From an uncultured Candidatus Planktophila sp. (GTDB lineage Bacteria > Actinomycetota > Actinomycetes > Nanopelagicales > Nanopelagicaceae), in NCBI GenBank assembly GCA_937975715.1, contig CALJUA010000158.1, forward strand, positions 1 through 13,195: a stretch of 13,195 nucleotides of DNA, read 5' to 3'. A model generated the notes under the pieces. The model did not search any database, was not told the origin of the DNA, and saw only the letters and a program-made list of their open reading frames with translations. Shown piece by piece: positions 6,213-11,994 of this stretch; position 1 is the stretch's first letter; every line of letters begins with the position of its first letter. A program made the position numbers and the translations under genes.

Positions 6213-6966
6213 AGAGATCAATACATCAAAGCTTCGTCGCGCCAACATCATTGCAGGTGTTCTTCACCTTGCCCAAATGATTGTGGTCCTCGCACTTTCT
6301 AATGACTTCACTTTGCCGATTGTTGCTCGTTATATGGCTGGCCCTCCAGGATCAACATTTACAGAGCCGATCGTTTTACTCGATGCTCCAATCGGATTGA
6401 CTGTTGCGATCTTCTTGGGTCTCTCATCTTTCTTCCACTTCTTGGTGGCATCACCACAGTTCTTCGAACGATATTCCAAGAGCCTTCTCGCCCAACGCAA
6501 TTACTTCCGCTGGGTTGAGTACTCCATCAGCTCATCAGTAATGATTGTTCTGATCGCACTGATTACTGGTGTCTCTGATGTCACCGCAGTCATTTCAATT
6601 TTCGGAGTTAATGCCTCAATGATTCTCTTCGGTTGGCTTCAGGAGAAGTACGAAGCTCCCGGAAATGGCGGATGGCTCCCATTTATCTTTGGCTGCATCG
6701 CTGGAGTTGTCCCATGGCTTGGATTGTTTTTCTACGTCTTGAGCATCGGCGGTCCAGCAGATACTTCTGCGCCTGCATTCGTCTATGGAATCGTGATCTC
6801 AATTTTCATCTTCTTCAACTCATTCGCACTTGTGCAATGGTTGCAATATAAGAAAGTTGGAAAGTGGTCTGACTACCTTCGCGGTGAACGCACTTACATC
6901 ACGCTCTCTCTGGTTGCTAAATCAGCCCTTGCTTGGCAGATCTTCGCTTCGACTCTCGTTTCTTAA
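6205..6966 (+). CDS. Heliorhodopsin
   Basis: This seven-helix retinal protein of 253 residues has heliorhodopsin signatures. The helix 3 segment RWVEYSISSSVM supplies R102 and the Schiff-base counterion E105, and helix 7 TLSLVAKSALAW supplies S235 and the retinal lysine K239. H21 and H78 match the conserved histidines. All positions sit two residues before their equivalents in the founding protein 48C12 (H23, H80, R104, E107, S237, K241), as I recall that numbering. Known members have inverted topology (N-terminus inside) and slow photocycles, and most show no ion transport, so a sensory or regulatory role is favoured. A charged loop YLRGER precedes helix 7. It lies third in the run glnA, PH-like gene, heliorhodopsin, with 25-nt gaps. 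No retinal-synthesis gene (crtY or blh-like) is in the window. Confidence 0.96.
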   Translation: MSKEINTSKLRRANIIAGVLHLAQMIVVLALSNDFTLPIVARYMAGPPGSTFTEPIVLLDAPIGLTVAIFLGLSSFFHFLVASPQFFERYSKSLLAQRNYFRWVEYSISSSVMIVLIALITGVSDVTAVISIFGVNASMILFGWLQEKYEAPGNGGWLPFIFGCIAGVVPWLGLFFYVLSIGGPADTSAPAFVYGIVISIFIFFNSFALVQWLQYKKVGKWSDYLRGERTYITLSLVAKSALAWQIFASTLVS

Positions 6967-6983
6967 TTATTGAGATACGAATA

Positions 6984-7011
6984 CCGCCCCTTGGAAAGTA
7001 TTAAGGGGCGG
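6984..7011 (+). terminator. Strong hairpin after heliorhodopsin, possible terminator
   Basis: CCGCCCCTT (6984-6992) pairs perfectly with AAGGGGCGG (7003-7011) around a 10-nt loop. It begins 17 nt after the heliorhodopsin stop. There is no T-run after it, so it is not a standard intrinsic terminator. It also overlaps the candidate leuA promoter, whose -35 lies at the left arm/loop border. Confidence 0.45.
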
Positions 7012-7019
7012 GGTAGACT
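6991..7019 (+). promoter_or_regulatory. Candidate leuA promoter
   Basis: TTGGAA (6991-6996), 17 nt, then TAGACT (7014-7019). The start would be near 7026, about 3 nt before the leader-peptide ATG at 7029, so the leader peptide would be translated from an almost leaderless RNA. Confidence 0.5.
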
Positions 7020-7028
7020 GCAGCCACT

Positions 7029-7073
7029 ATGAAGCTCCGCGGACTCCTACTTATCCGCCGTAGCGAGGCCTAA
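7029..7073 (+). CDS. leuA leader peptide (leucine-rich)
   Basis: The 14-residue ORF MKLRGLLLIRRSEA has four leucines, three in a row, followed by Ile and Arg-Arg, and ends 106 nt before leuA. This is the classic layout of an attenuation leader: ribosomes stall on Leu codons (CTC CTA CTT, 7044-7052) when charged leucyl-tRNA is scarce, which changes the fold of the RNA downstream. It is too short for standard gene calling. The start at ATG 7029 is just after the predicted transcript start and has no ribosome site, consistent with leaderless translation. Confidence 0.75.
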   Translation: MKLRGLLLIRRSEA

Positions 7074-7130
7074 GGTCCGAATCGCTTGCGATTTCGGCCC
7101 ATGAGAAAGACCGGTCTCCTCGCTGCGGGG
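7057..7130 (+). promoter_or_regulatory. leuA attenuator-like RNA fold
   Basis: CGCCGTAGCGAGG ending at 7068 overlaps the last codons of the leader peptide. Its part 7058-7068 pairs with 7118-7128 (11 bp, one G-U). Inside lies a hairpin CCGAATCG (7077-7084) with CGATTTCGG (7089-7097), one bulge, extended by GG/CC at 7074-7075 and 7099-7100. A competing pairing is CTCCGC (7035-7040) with GCGGGG (7125-7130). A ribosome stalled on the Leu codons would cover or free the 7058-7068 arm. There is no T-run, so control may act on translation or through Rho rather than an intrinsic terminator. Confidence 0.6.
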
Positions 7131-7167
7131 TTTGGTGTTGCCGGTAACAACTCGGCCCACAACAAAT

Positions 7168-7172
7168 AGGAG
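7168..7172 (+). promoter_or_regulatory. Ribosome binding site that fixes the leuA start at 7180
   Basis: AGGAG lies 7 nt before ATG 7180. The frame is open further upstream to a TTG at 7132, but that extension has no ribosome site and falls within the structured leader, so 7180 is chosen. Confidence 0.8.
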
Positions 7173-7179
7173 CAAGTCA

Positions 7180-8895
7180 ATGAATTTCCCGAAGCAAACA
7201 CCATCAAAGATGCCTGTGCATCGCTACTCATCTTTCATCCCTGTAGAACTTCCAGATCGCACCTGGCCAGATAAGAAGATGACGGTGGCCCCAAAGTGGT
7301 CATCAGTCGATCTCCGCGATGGCAACCAGGCGCTTATCGATCCCATGGACACGCCTCGCAAGTTGGCGATGTTCAAGTTGCTCGTTGCGATGGGCTACAA
7401 AGAGATTGAGGTCGGCTTTCCGTCTGCATCTCAGACTGATTTCGATTTCGTTCGCAAGATTATCGATGAGGGTTTGATTCCTGACGATGTGATCATCCAG
7501 GTTTTAACTCAGGCTCGCGAACCGCTTATTCGTCGTACCTATGAAGCTATCGCAGGCTCTAAGCAGGCGATCATTCACCTTTATAACTCGACTTCTACAT
7601 TGCAGCGTCGTGTGGTCTTCGGCCTCGATAAAGAGGGCATCAAGAAGATTGCAACCGATGGTGCGCAGCTCTGTCTCGATTTAATGAAGACAGTTCCTGA
7701 GACAAAGATTTCTTTTGAATACTCACCAGAGTCATATACGGGCACCGAACTCGAATTCGCTGTTGAGGTCTGTAACGCTGTGAACGATATCTGGAAGCCA
7801 ACTCCGCAATGGAAGACAATCATGAACCTTCCTGCAACTGTTGAGATGGCAACCCCAAACGTTTATGCAGATTCAATCGAGTGGATGTGTCGCAACCTCA
7901 ACAATCGTGATTCTGTCATCGTTTCTTTGCATCCACATAATGACCGCGGAACAGGTGTTGCAGCGGCTGAGCTTGGATACCTTGCAGGTGCGGATCGCAT
8001 CGAAGGAACTTTGTTCGGCAATGGTGAGCGCACGGGGAACGTCTGTCTCGTAACACTTGGCATGAACATGGTCTCGCACGGCATTGATCCCCATATTGAT
8101 TTCAGCGATATCGATGAAATCCGTCGTACCGTCGAATATGCAAACCAGTTAAAGGTTCCAGAGCGCCACCCATATGGTGGAGACTTGGTATTTACTGCCT
8201 TCTCTGGCTCACACCAGGATGCAATTAAGAAGGGCTTCGAACACCTCGAGCGCGATGCAAAGGCTGCTGGAGTTCCAGTCGATCAACACACATGGGCTGT
8301 TCCATACCTTCCAATCGATCCAAAAGATATTGGTCGTTCATACGAAGCTGTTATCCGCGTGAATTCACAATCCGGTAAGGGTGGCGTTGCATATCTATTA
8401 AAGACCGAACATCACCTCGACCTTCCACGTCGTCAGCAGATTGAATTCTCCAAGATTGTTCAGGCAAAGACCGATCACGAAGGAGGCGAAGTCACTGCCG
8501 ATCAATTGTGGAACATCTTCGAAGATGAATACCTTCCAACAGAATCAGCTCCTTGGGGTCGTTTCCGACTTAAGGGCTTGGCACAATCATCAGTAATGAA
8601 TGAAGATGTGCAGCTGACTGTGCAGATGACAGATCGCGGCGAAGCAATCGAACTTCAGGGCCATGGCAATGGACCTATCGCTGCCTTCTGCAATATTCTC
8701 AATAATTACGGCGTCGATGTTCGCGTTCTTGATTTCCATGAGCACGCGCTCTCTGCAGGTGGAGATGCCTCCGCTGCCGCATATCTCGAATGTGCAATCG
8801 GAGGAGATGTCTTTTGGGGAGTCGGAATCGACCCTAATACGACAACTGCTTCACTGAAGGCAGTCGTGTCTGCAATCAACCGCGCTATTCGCTAA
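7180..8895 (+). CDS. leuA: 2-isopropylmalate synthase
   Basis: It condenses acetyl-CoA with alpha-ketoisovalerate, the first committed step of leucine synthesis, and is normally inhibited by leucine. With the start at 7180 the protein has 571 residues, the actinobacterial long form. The N-terminal extension (MPVHRYSSFIPVELPDRTWP) leads into the HMGL-like TIM barrel, which begins at SSVDLRDGNQ with R46 and metal ligand D47. H251 and H253 in SLHPHNDRG complete the metal site, and GTLFGNGERTGN follows. The C-terminal third (about residues 430-571) is the LeuA regulatory dimer domain with LSAGGDASAAAYLEC. Expression is probably set by the leader peptide and attenuator just upstream. recO follows after 14 nt on the same strand. 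Confidence 0.97.
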   Translation: MNFPKQTPSKMPVHRYSSFIPVELPDRTWPDKKMTVAPKWSSVDLRDGNQALIDPMDTPRKLAMFKLLVAMGYKEIEVGFPSASQTDFDFVRKIIDEGLIPDDVIIQVLTQAREPLIRRTYEAIAGSKQAIIHLYNSTSTLQRRVVFGLDKEGIKKIATDGAQLCLDLMKTVPETKISFEYSPESYTGTELEFAVEVCNAVNDIWKPTPQWKTIMNLPATVEMATPNVYADSIEWMCRNLNNRDSVIVSLHPHNDRGTGVAAAELGYLAGADRIEGTLFGNGERTGNVCLVTLGMNMVSHGIDPHIDFSDIDEIRRTVEYANQLKVPERHPYGGDLVFTAFSGSHQDAIKKGFEHLERDAKAAGVPVDQHTWAVPYLPIDPKDIGRSYEAVIRVNSQSGKGGVAYLLKTEHHLDLPRRQQIEFSKIVQAKTDHEGGEVTADQLWNIFEDEYLPTESAPWGRFRLKGLAQSSVMNEDVQLTVQMTDRGEAIELQGHGNGPIAAFCNILNNYGVDVRVLDFHEHALSAGGDASAAAYLECAIGGDVFWGVGIDPNTTTASLKAVVSAINRAIR

Positions 8896-8896
8896 C

Positions 8897-8902
8897 TACC
8901 CT
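8897..8902 (+). promoter_or_regulatory. -10 box of a possible leaderless promoter for recO
   Basis: TACCCT starts directly after the leuA stop and is followed by 7 nt and the GTG of recO. No Shine-Dalgarno sequence precedes this GTG. It may add transcription of recO and uppS independent of leucine control. Confidence 0.4.
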
Positions 8903-8909
8903 TAGCGCC

Positions 8910-9653
8910 GTGAGCACAAAGGGCGCCCTCTATCGAGATGAAGCGATAGTTCTGCGCACCCAAAAGCTCGGTGAGGCCGATCGCATCATCACGTTGTTGA
9001 CCAAAGAACACGGTCGCATTCGAGGTGTGGCAAAAGGCGTACGGCGCACCATGTCTAAATTCGGTGCCCGCCTCGAACCAGGTAGCCATGTTGATATTCA
9101 ACTTCACACGGGTCGCACCTTCGACACTATTACTCAAGTCGAGGCGCTGATGAACTACGGAGAAGAAATCTCTAGCGATTATCAACGTTGGACAATCGCT
9201 CATGCGATTCTAGAAACAGCTGAACGATTTTCTCCTCACGAACAAGAACCAGCTCCGCAAGAGTTTGCACTGGTTGTCGGCGGAATGCGCGCTCTCGCTG
9301 AAAATCGATATGACCCATCTCTGATTCTCGATGCATTTCTTCTCCGATCACTTTCTATCGGGGGATATGCACCGTCGCTCTCACAATGTTCACGCTGCGA
9401 AAAGCCTGGCCCGCACCGCTACTTCTCACTCGTAGGTGGCGGATCGGTCTGCAACGACTGTCGTCCATCGGCATCTGCAACGCCAGCACCTGAAACTTTG
9501 CTGTTGATGGATGCGCTTCTCAATTCTGATTGGCAGACAGCTTCAGCGAGCGAAGGCAAAAACCGCCGTGAAGCTAGTGGATTGATTGCTGCCTACTTAC
9601 AATGGCACCTTGAACGCGGACTTCGCAGTCTGCCAATGGTGGAGCGTGCATGA
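8910..9653 (+). CDS. recO: DNA repair protein RecO
   Basis: RecO works in the RecF pathway: with RecR it loads RecA on SSB-coated single strands and anneals complementary strands. The 247-residue protein starts with the OB-fold region (YRDEAIVLRTQKLGEADRII, LLTKEHGRIRGVAKGVRR), followed by a helical domain and the zinc site C160, C163, C181 and C184 (CSRC and CNDC). The length is normal. The GTG start at 8910 gives the conserved N-terminus of the family and lies 14 nt after leuA. The stop overlaps the uppS start as ATGA (9650-9653), so the two are translationally coupled. The recO-uppS adjacency is known from mycobacteria and other actinobacteria. Confidence 0.96.
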   Translation: MSTKGALYRDEAIVLRTQKLGEADRIITLLTKEHGRIRGVAKGVRRTMSKFGARLEPGSHVDIQLHTGRTFDTITQVEALMNYGEEISSDYQRWTIAHAILETAERFSPHEQEPAPQEFALVVGGMRALAENRYDPSLILDAFLLRSLSIGGYAPSLSQCSRCEKPGPHRYFSLVGGGSVCNDCRPSASATPAPETLLLMDALLNSDWQTASASEGKNRREASGLIAAYLQWHLERGLRSLPMVERA

Positions 9654-10363
9654 GCAAGAAGAAGATTGAAGTCCCGAACCACATCGCTGTTGTGATGGAT
9701 GGCAATGGTCGTTGGGCGAAACAACGTGGTCTTCCTCGCACGGTGGGCCATGAAGCTGGTGAGAAAGTTCTCTTCGAACTCGTAGAAGCTGCAATGAAAT
9801 TTGGCGTCAAAGAGATGAGCGCATATGCCTTCTCAACAGAAAATTGGAAGCGCACACCCGAAGAAGTGAAATTCTTAATGGGCTATAGCCGCGAATCACT
9901 TCGCAATCGTCGTGATCGCCTGCACGAACTCGGCGTCAAAGTTCAATGGGTTGGCCGTCCTCAACGACTCTGGAAGTCAGTGATTCAAGAGCTTGAAGAG
10001 GCAGAAGAGCTCACCGCAAAGAATAAGAAATTCACTCTCAATATGTGCGTGAACTACGGTGGACGTGCAGAGATTGTCGATGCAGCAGCAGAACTTGCAC
10101 GCGATGTAAAGCGCGGAAAAGTAAAAGCTGATTCGATTACGGAGAAGACTTTTGAGAAGTATCTCTATTCCCCAAAGATGAGCGATGTCGATTTGTTCTT
10201 ACGTTCATCTGGCGAACAACGCACCAGTAACTTTTTGCCGTGGCAGGCAACCTATGCGGAGTTTGTCTTTATGGATGTCTTATGGCCAGATATGACTCCG
10301 GCTCAGCTCTGGAAAGCTATCGAAGAGTATTCGTGCCGAGATCGTAGGTTCGGGAAGGCTTAG
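9650..10363 (+). CDS. uppS: Polyprenyl (undecaprenyl/decaprenyl) diphosphate synthase, cis type
   Basis: It extends an allylic diphosphate with isopentenyl diphosphate in cis to make the lipid carrier for cell-wall precursors. The protein has 237 residues. Conserved blocks are HIAVVMDGNGRWAKQRG with the catalytic Asp17, GHEAGEK, YAFSTENWKR, and the C-terminal FLRSSGEQRTSNFLPWQ with ATYAEFVF. Chain length (C50 or C55) cannot be told from sequence alone; actinobacteria use both. GGAG at 9641-9644 and the ATGA overlap with recO support the start. The stop codon overlaps by 4 bp the stop of the convergent ZIP gene, leaving no room for a terminator between them. Confidence 0.96.
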   Translation: MSKKKIEVPNHIAVVMDGNGRWAKQRGLPRTVGHEAGEKVLFELVEAAMKFGVKEMSAYAFSTENWKRTPEEVKFLMGYSRESLRNRRDRLHELGVKVQWVGRPQRLWKSVIQELEEAEELTAKNKKFTLNMCVNYGGRAEIVDAAAELARDVKRGKVKADSITEKTFEKYLYSPKMSDVDLFLRSSGEQRTSNFLPWQATYAEFVFMDVLWPDMTPAQLWKAIEEYSCRDRRFGKA

Positions 10364-11100
10364 TGGCCAAGCGCTGCGACGATTGCTCCCATGGCAATCA
10401 CACCGGCAATCGTTGAGGCAAAAGTCCAACGACTCGAATGACGTGAGTGTGCCTCGGGCAAGATATGAGATGTTGCAAGATAAATCAGAAAACCGCTGAA
10501 GAGCGCTAGGTAGATGGACATCAATGAATCGCTGAGCGCGAGGTAAGTTCCGAAGGTTGCGCCACCGATACGTGCAATTGCATCGACACCAAGAAGTGCA
10601 TAAGAACGTGATGTCCAATGTCCGCTCTTGACCATAAGCGAGACAGTATTTAAGCCATCGCTAAAAGCATGTACAAGAACAGCGAGAAATACAGCTAATC
10701 CAAGCTTGGTATCAATCTGAAAGGCAACGCCCAATCCGATACCGTCGAGAAATACATGTCCACCCATTGCAAGTGCACCGACTGCGCCAGCGATGTTGTG
10801 ATGTTCGTGATCGTGGCCGTAATCAGACTCTGCCGGCTCATGAGATCCAAAAAGTCCTTCAACAAGGTGAAGGGATAGGAATCCAAAGAGAATAGCTACG
10901 GATACAGCCGGAACTCCAAGCCAGGTATCGTGATTCATCTCAAAAACTTCAGGAAGGAGATCAAAACCTACGAGTCCGAGTAGAAGACCTGCAGAAAGCC
11001 CTAATACAAGGTGGAAGCGATCAGATGCACGGAGAGCGATATAGCCACCGAGCGTGGTTGCAATCACTGTAATAGCAGCGAAGATAATGGCTAGATTCAT
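10360..11100 (-). CDS. ZIP-family divalent metal transporter (likely zinc)
   Basis: This 246-residue membrane protein has about eight hydrophobic segments. A cytosolic-loop-like His-rich stretch (HEPAESDYGHDHEHH, about residues 86-100) lies after TM3. The paired metal-site helices are TM4 HVFLDGIGLG and TM5 LVHAFSDGLN, and a later HILPEAH segment follows, all fitting the ZIP family. It probably imports Zn2+ (possibly Fe or Mn) into the cytoplasm; direction is from family knowledge. The ATG at 11098-11100 is preceded at exactly 6 nt by TATGAT, so it is probably leaderless. In Mycobacterium tuberculosis, as I recall, the zinc regulators zur and smtB lie between uppS and glyS, so a metal gene at the matching position here may be a trace of the same neighbourhood. 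Confidence 0.88.
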   Translation of the reverse strand: MNLAIIFAAITVIATTLGGYIALRASDRFHLVLGLSAGLLLGLVGFDLLPEVFEMNHDTWLGVPAVSVAILFGFLSLHLVEGLFGSHEPAESDYGHDHEHHNIAGAVGALAMGGHVFLDGIGLGVAFQIDTKLGLAVFLAVLVHAFSDGLNTVSLMVKSGHWTSRSYALLGVDAIARIGGATFGTYLALSDSLMSIYLALFSGFLIYLATSHILPEAHSRHSSRWTFASTIAGVIAMGAIVAALGH

Positions 11101-11106
11101 GAGGTA

Positions 11107-11112
11107 ATCATA
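11107..11112 (-). promoter_or_regulatory. -10 box of the leaderless ZIP promoter
   Basis: TATGAT on the minus strand, then 6 nt (TACCTC), then ATG. This is the best consensus -10 of the leaderless candidates. Its -35 region would lie inside the divergent ABM gene. Confidence 0.6.
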
Positions 11113-11117
11113 AGCGT

Positions 11118-11123
11118 TAGGCT
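11118..11123 (+). promoter_or_regulatory. -10 box of the leaderless ABM-protein promoter
   Basis: TAGGCT, then 6 nt (AATCAC), then ATG 11130. It is separated by only 5 bp from the opposite ZIP -10 box, so its -35 region falls at the ZIP start codon. Confidence 0.55.
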
Positions 11124-11129
11124 AATCAC

Positions 11130-11417
11130 ATGATTGCCATTGCGCGTTTTAAAGTTCCCGCTGCACAGAGTGCAGAATTCCAAGCACAGATTGAGCGAGC
11201 ACTCAAAATATTCTCTGAGCGCGAGGGATTCATCAACGGCGACTATGGTCAAAATCTTGATGAGAATGAACTGTGGACACTTGTCACTCATTGGGAGAAT
11301 GTGGGCTCGTATCGCAGATCACTCAGTTCGAGCCAAGTAAAGATGGAAGTGGTACCACTCTTAGCTACTGCTATCGATGAACCAGGAGCATACGAACGTA
11401 GTATTTTTGATGCATGA
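11130..11417 (+). CDS. ABM-domain (antibiotic biosynthesis monooxygenase-like, ferredoxin fold) small protein
   Basis: The 95-residue protein begins MIAIARFKVP and has the short alpha/beta pattern of dimeric ABM/DABB proteins: a first strand, a helix with AEFQAQIERALKIFSEREGF, a strand with NGDYGQNLDENELWTLVTHWEN, a helix with YRRSLSS, and a last strand. Members act as cofactor-less oxygenases, haem-degrading enzymes or small binding proteins. No specific activity can be assigned, and the haem-binding residues of IsdG are not evident. The start follows a TAGGCT box by 6 nt (leaderless). The stop overlaps the start of the next gene as ATGA (11414-11417), so they are co-translated. Confidence 0.8.
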   Translation: MIAIARFKVPAAQSAEFQAQIERALKIFSEREGFINGDYGQNLDENELWTLVTHWENVGSYRRSLSSSQVKMEVVPLLATAIDEPGAYERSIFDA

Positions 11418-11872
11418 AAATCACAAAGATATCTTTCATCATTGCATCAGCTCTCGTACTTTCAACTGCACCGCTTGCTCATGCTGAAGATGTAACGGTC
11501 GAGCGTGCCACGCGAGTTGAGCAAATAAAGTCTCGTTGGAATCCAATCTTCGATCAGCAATACGCACAACTGACCGCCCTCGAAGTAAAAGCAAAACTAG
11601 ATTCGAAGGTCTACAAAAATTACAAATATTTACTAGACGATTTCCTTCACGTCCGGAGCGTGATTGATGCCGCCCTCAATAGCGCCGCAGGTGATATTGA
11701 AGCTGCATCTGCATATGCAGAGGAAGAGACTGGCGAATTCATGATGGCTATTCCAGAGCTGGAAAAGCAGGTCGCACTTATTAAGACCATTACATGTGTA
11801 AAGGGCAAGACCATAAAGAAGGTCACCGCGCTTAAAGCAGCTTGTCCAAAGGGCTATGTAAAGAAGAAGTAG
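11414..11872 (+). CDS. Small exported protein with a two-Cys C-terminal tail
   Basis: Function not recognised. The 152-residue protein starts with a clear signal peptide: K-rich start, hydrophobic core ISFIIASALVLSTAPL, and an AHA cleavage site before EDVT at about residue 24. The mature part is helical and charged (ERATRVEQIKSRW, FDQQYAQLTALEVKAKL, EETGEFMMAIPELEKQVAL). It ends in a distinct basic tail TCVKGKTIKKVTALKAACPK followed by GYVKKK, with two cysteines about 17 residues apart. From memory this kind of tail recurs on exported proteins of planktonic actinobacteria, which would make it a module for cell-wall attachment or protein contact. The ATGA overlap with the ABM gene shows co-translation. 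No catalytic motif and no lipobox are seen. Confidence 0.75.
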   Translation: MKITKISFIIASALVLSTAPLAHAEDVTVERATRVEQIKSRWNPIFDQQYAQLTALEVKAKLDSKVYKNYKYLLDDFLHVRSVIDAALNSAAGDIEAASAYAEEETGEFMMAIPELEKQVALIKTITCVKGKTIKKVTALKAACPKGYVKKK

Positions 11873-11903
11873 CCAATAGATAAGGTAAACTTCATCCACG
11901 TTC

Positions 11904-11983
11904 GCTAGTCAGCTCAATCGCTAGCAGACGCCGACAGCCAGCCGGAGCTTCACCAGATTCTCCGGTTGTCACATAGAACCGGA
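11904..11983 (+). promoter_or_regulatory. Structured leader of glyS with competing hairpins
   Basis: The 122-nt gap before glyS holds GCTAG/CTAGC (11904-11908 with 11921-11925) and CAGCCGGAG (11939-11947) pairing with CTCCGGTTG (11960-11968), 9 bp. It also holds an exclusive alternative, TCCGGTT (11961-11967) with AACCGGA (11977-11983), which ends 1 nt before the GGAG ribosome site (11985-11988). The arrangement could switch ribosome access. No T-box motif and no glycine riboswitch core was found. TAAGGT (11881-11886) is a possible -10 box. Confidence 0.4.
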
Positions 11984-11994
11984 TGGAGTCCATA

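Noticed and set aside
6205..6966. Light-driven proton pump (type-1 rhodopsin such as actinorhodopsin)
   Set aside because: The helix 3 motif RWVEYS and the overall spacing are those of heliorhodopsins; the DTE/DTK-type pump motif is absent.
7132..7179. Longer leuA starting at TTG 7132
   Set aside because: The extension has no ribosome site, lies in the structured leader and encodes an unlike Thr/Arg-rich stretch; ATG 7180 has AGGAG 7 nt upstream.
11873..11994. Glycine riboswitch or T-box before glyS
   Set aside because: No glycine aptamer core and no T-box TGGNACC-type sequence is present in the leader.
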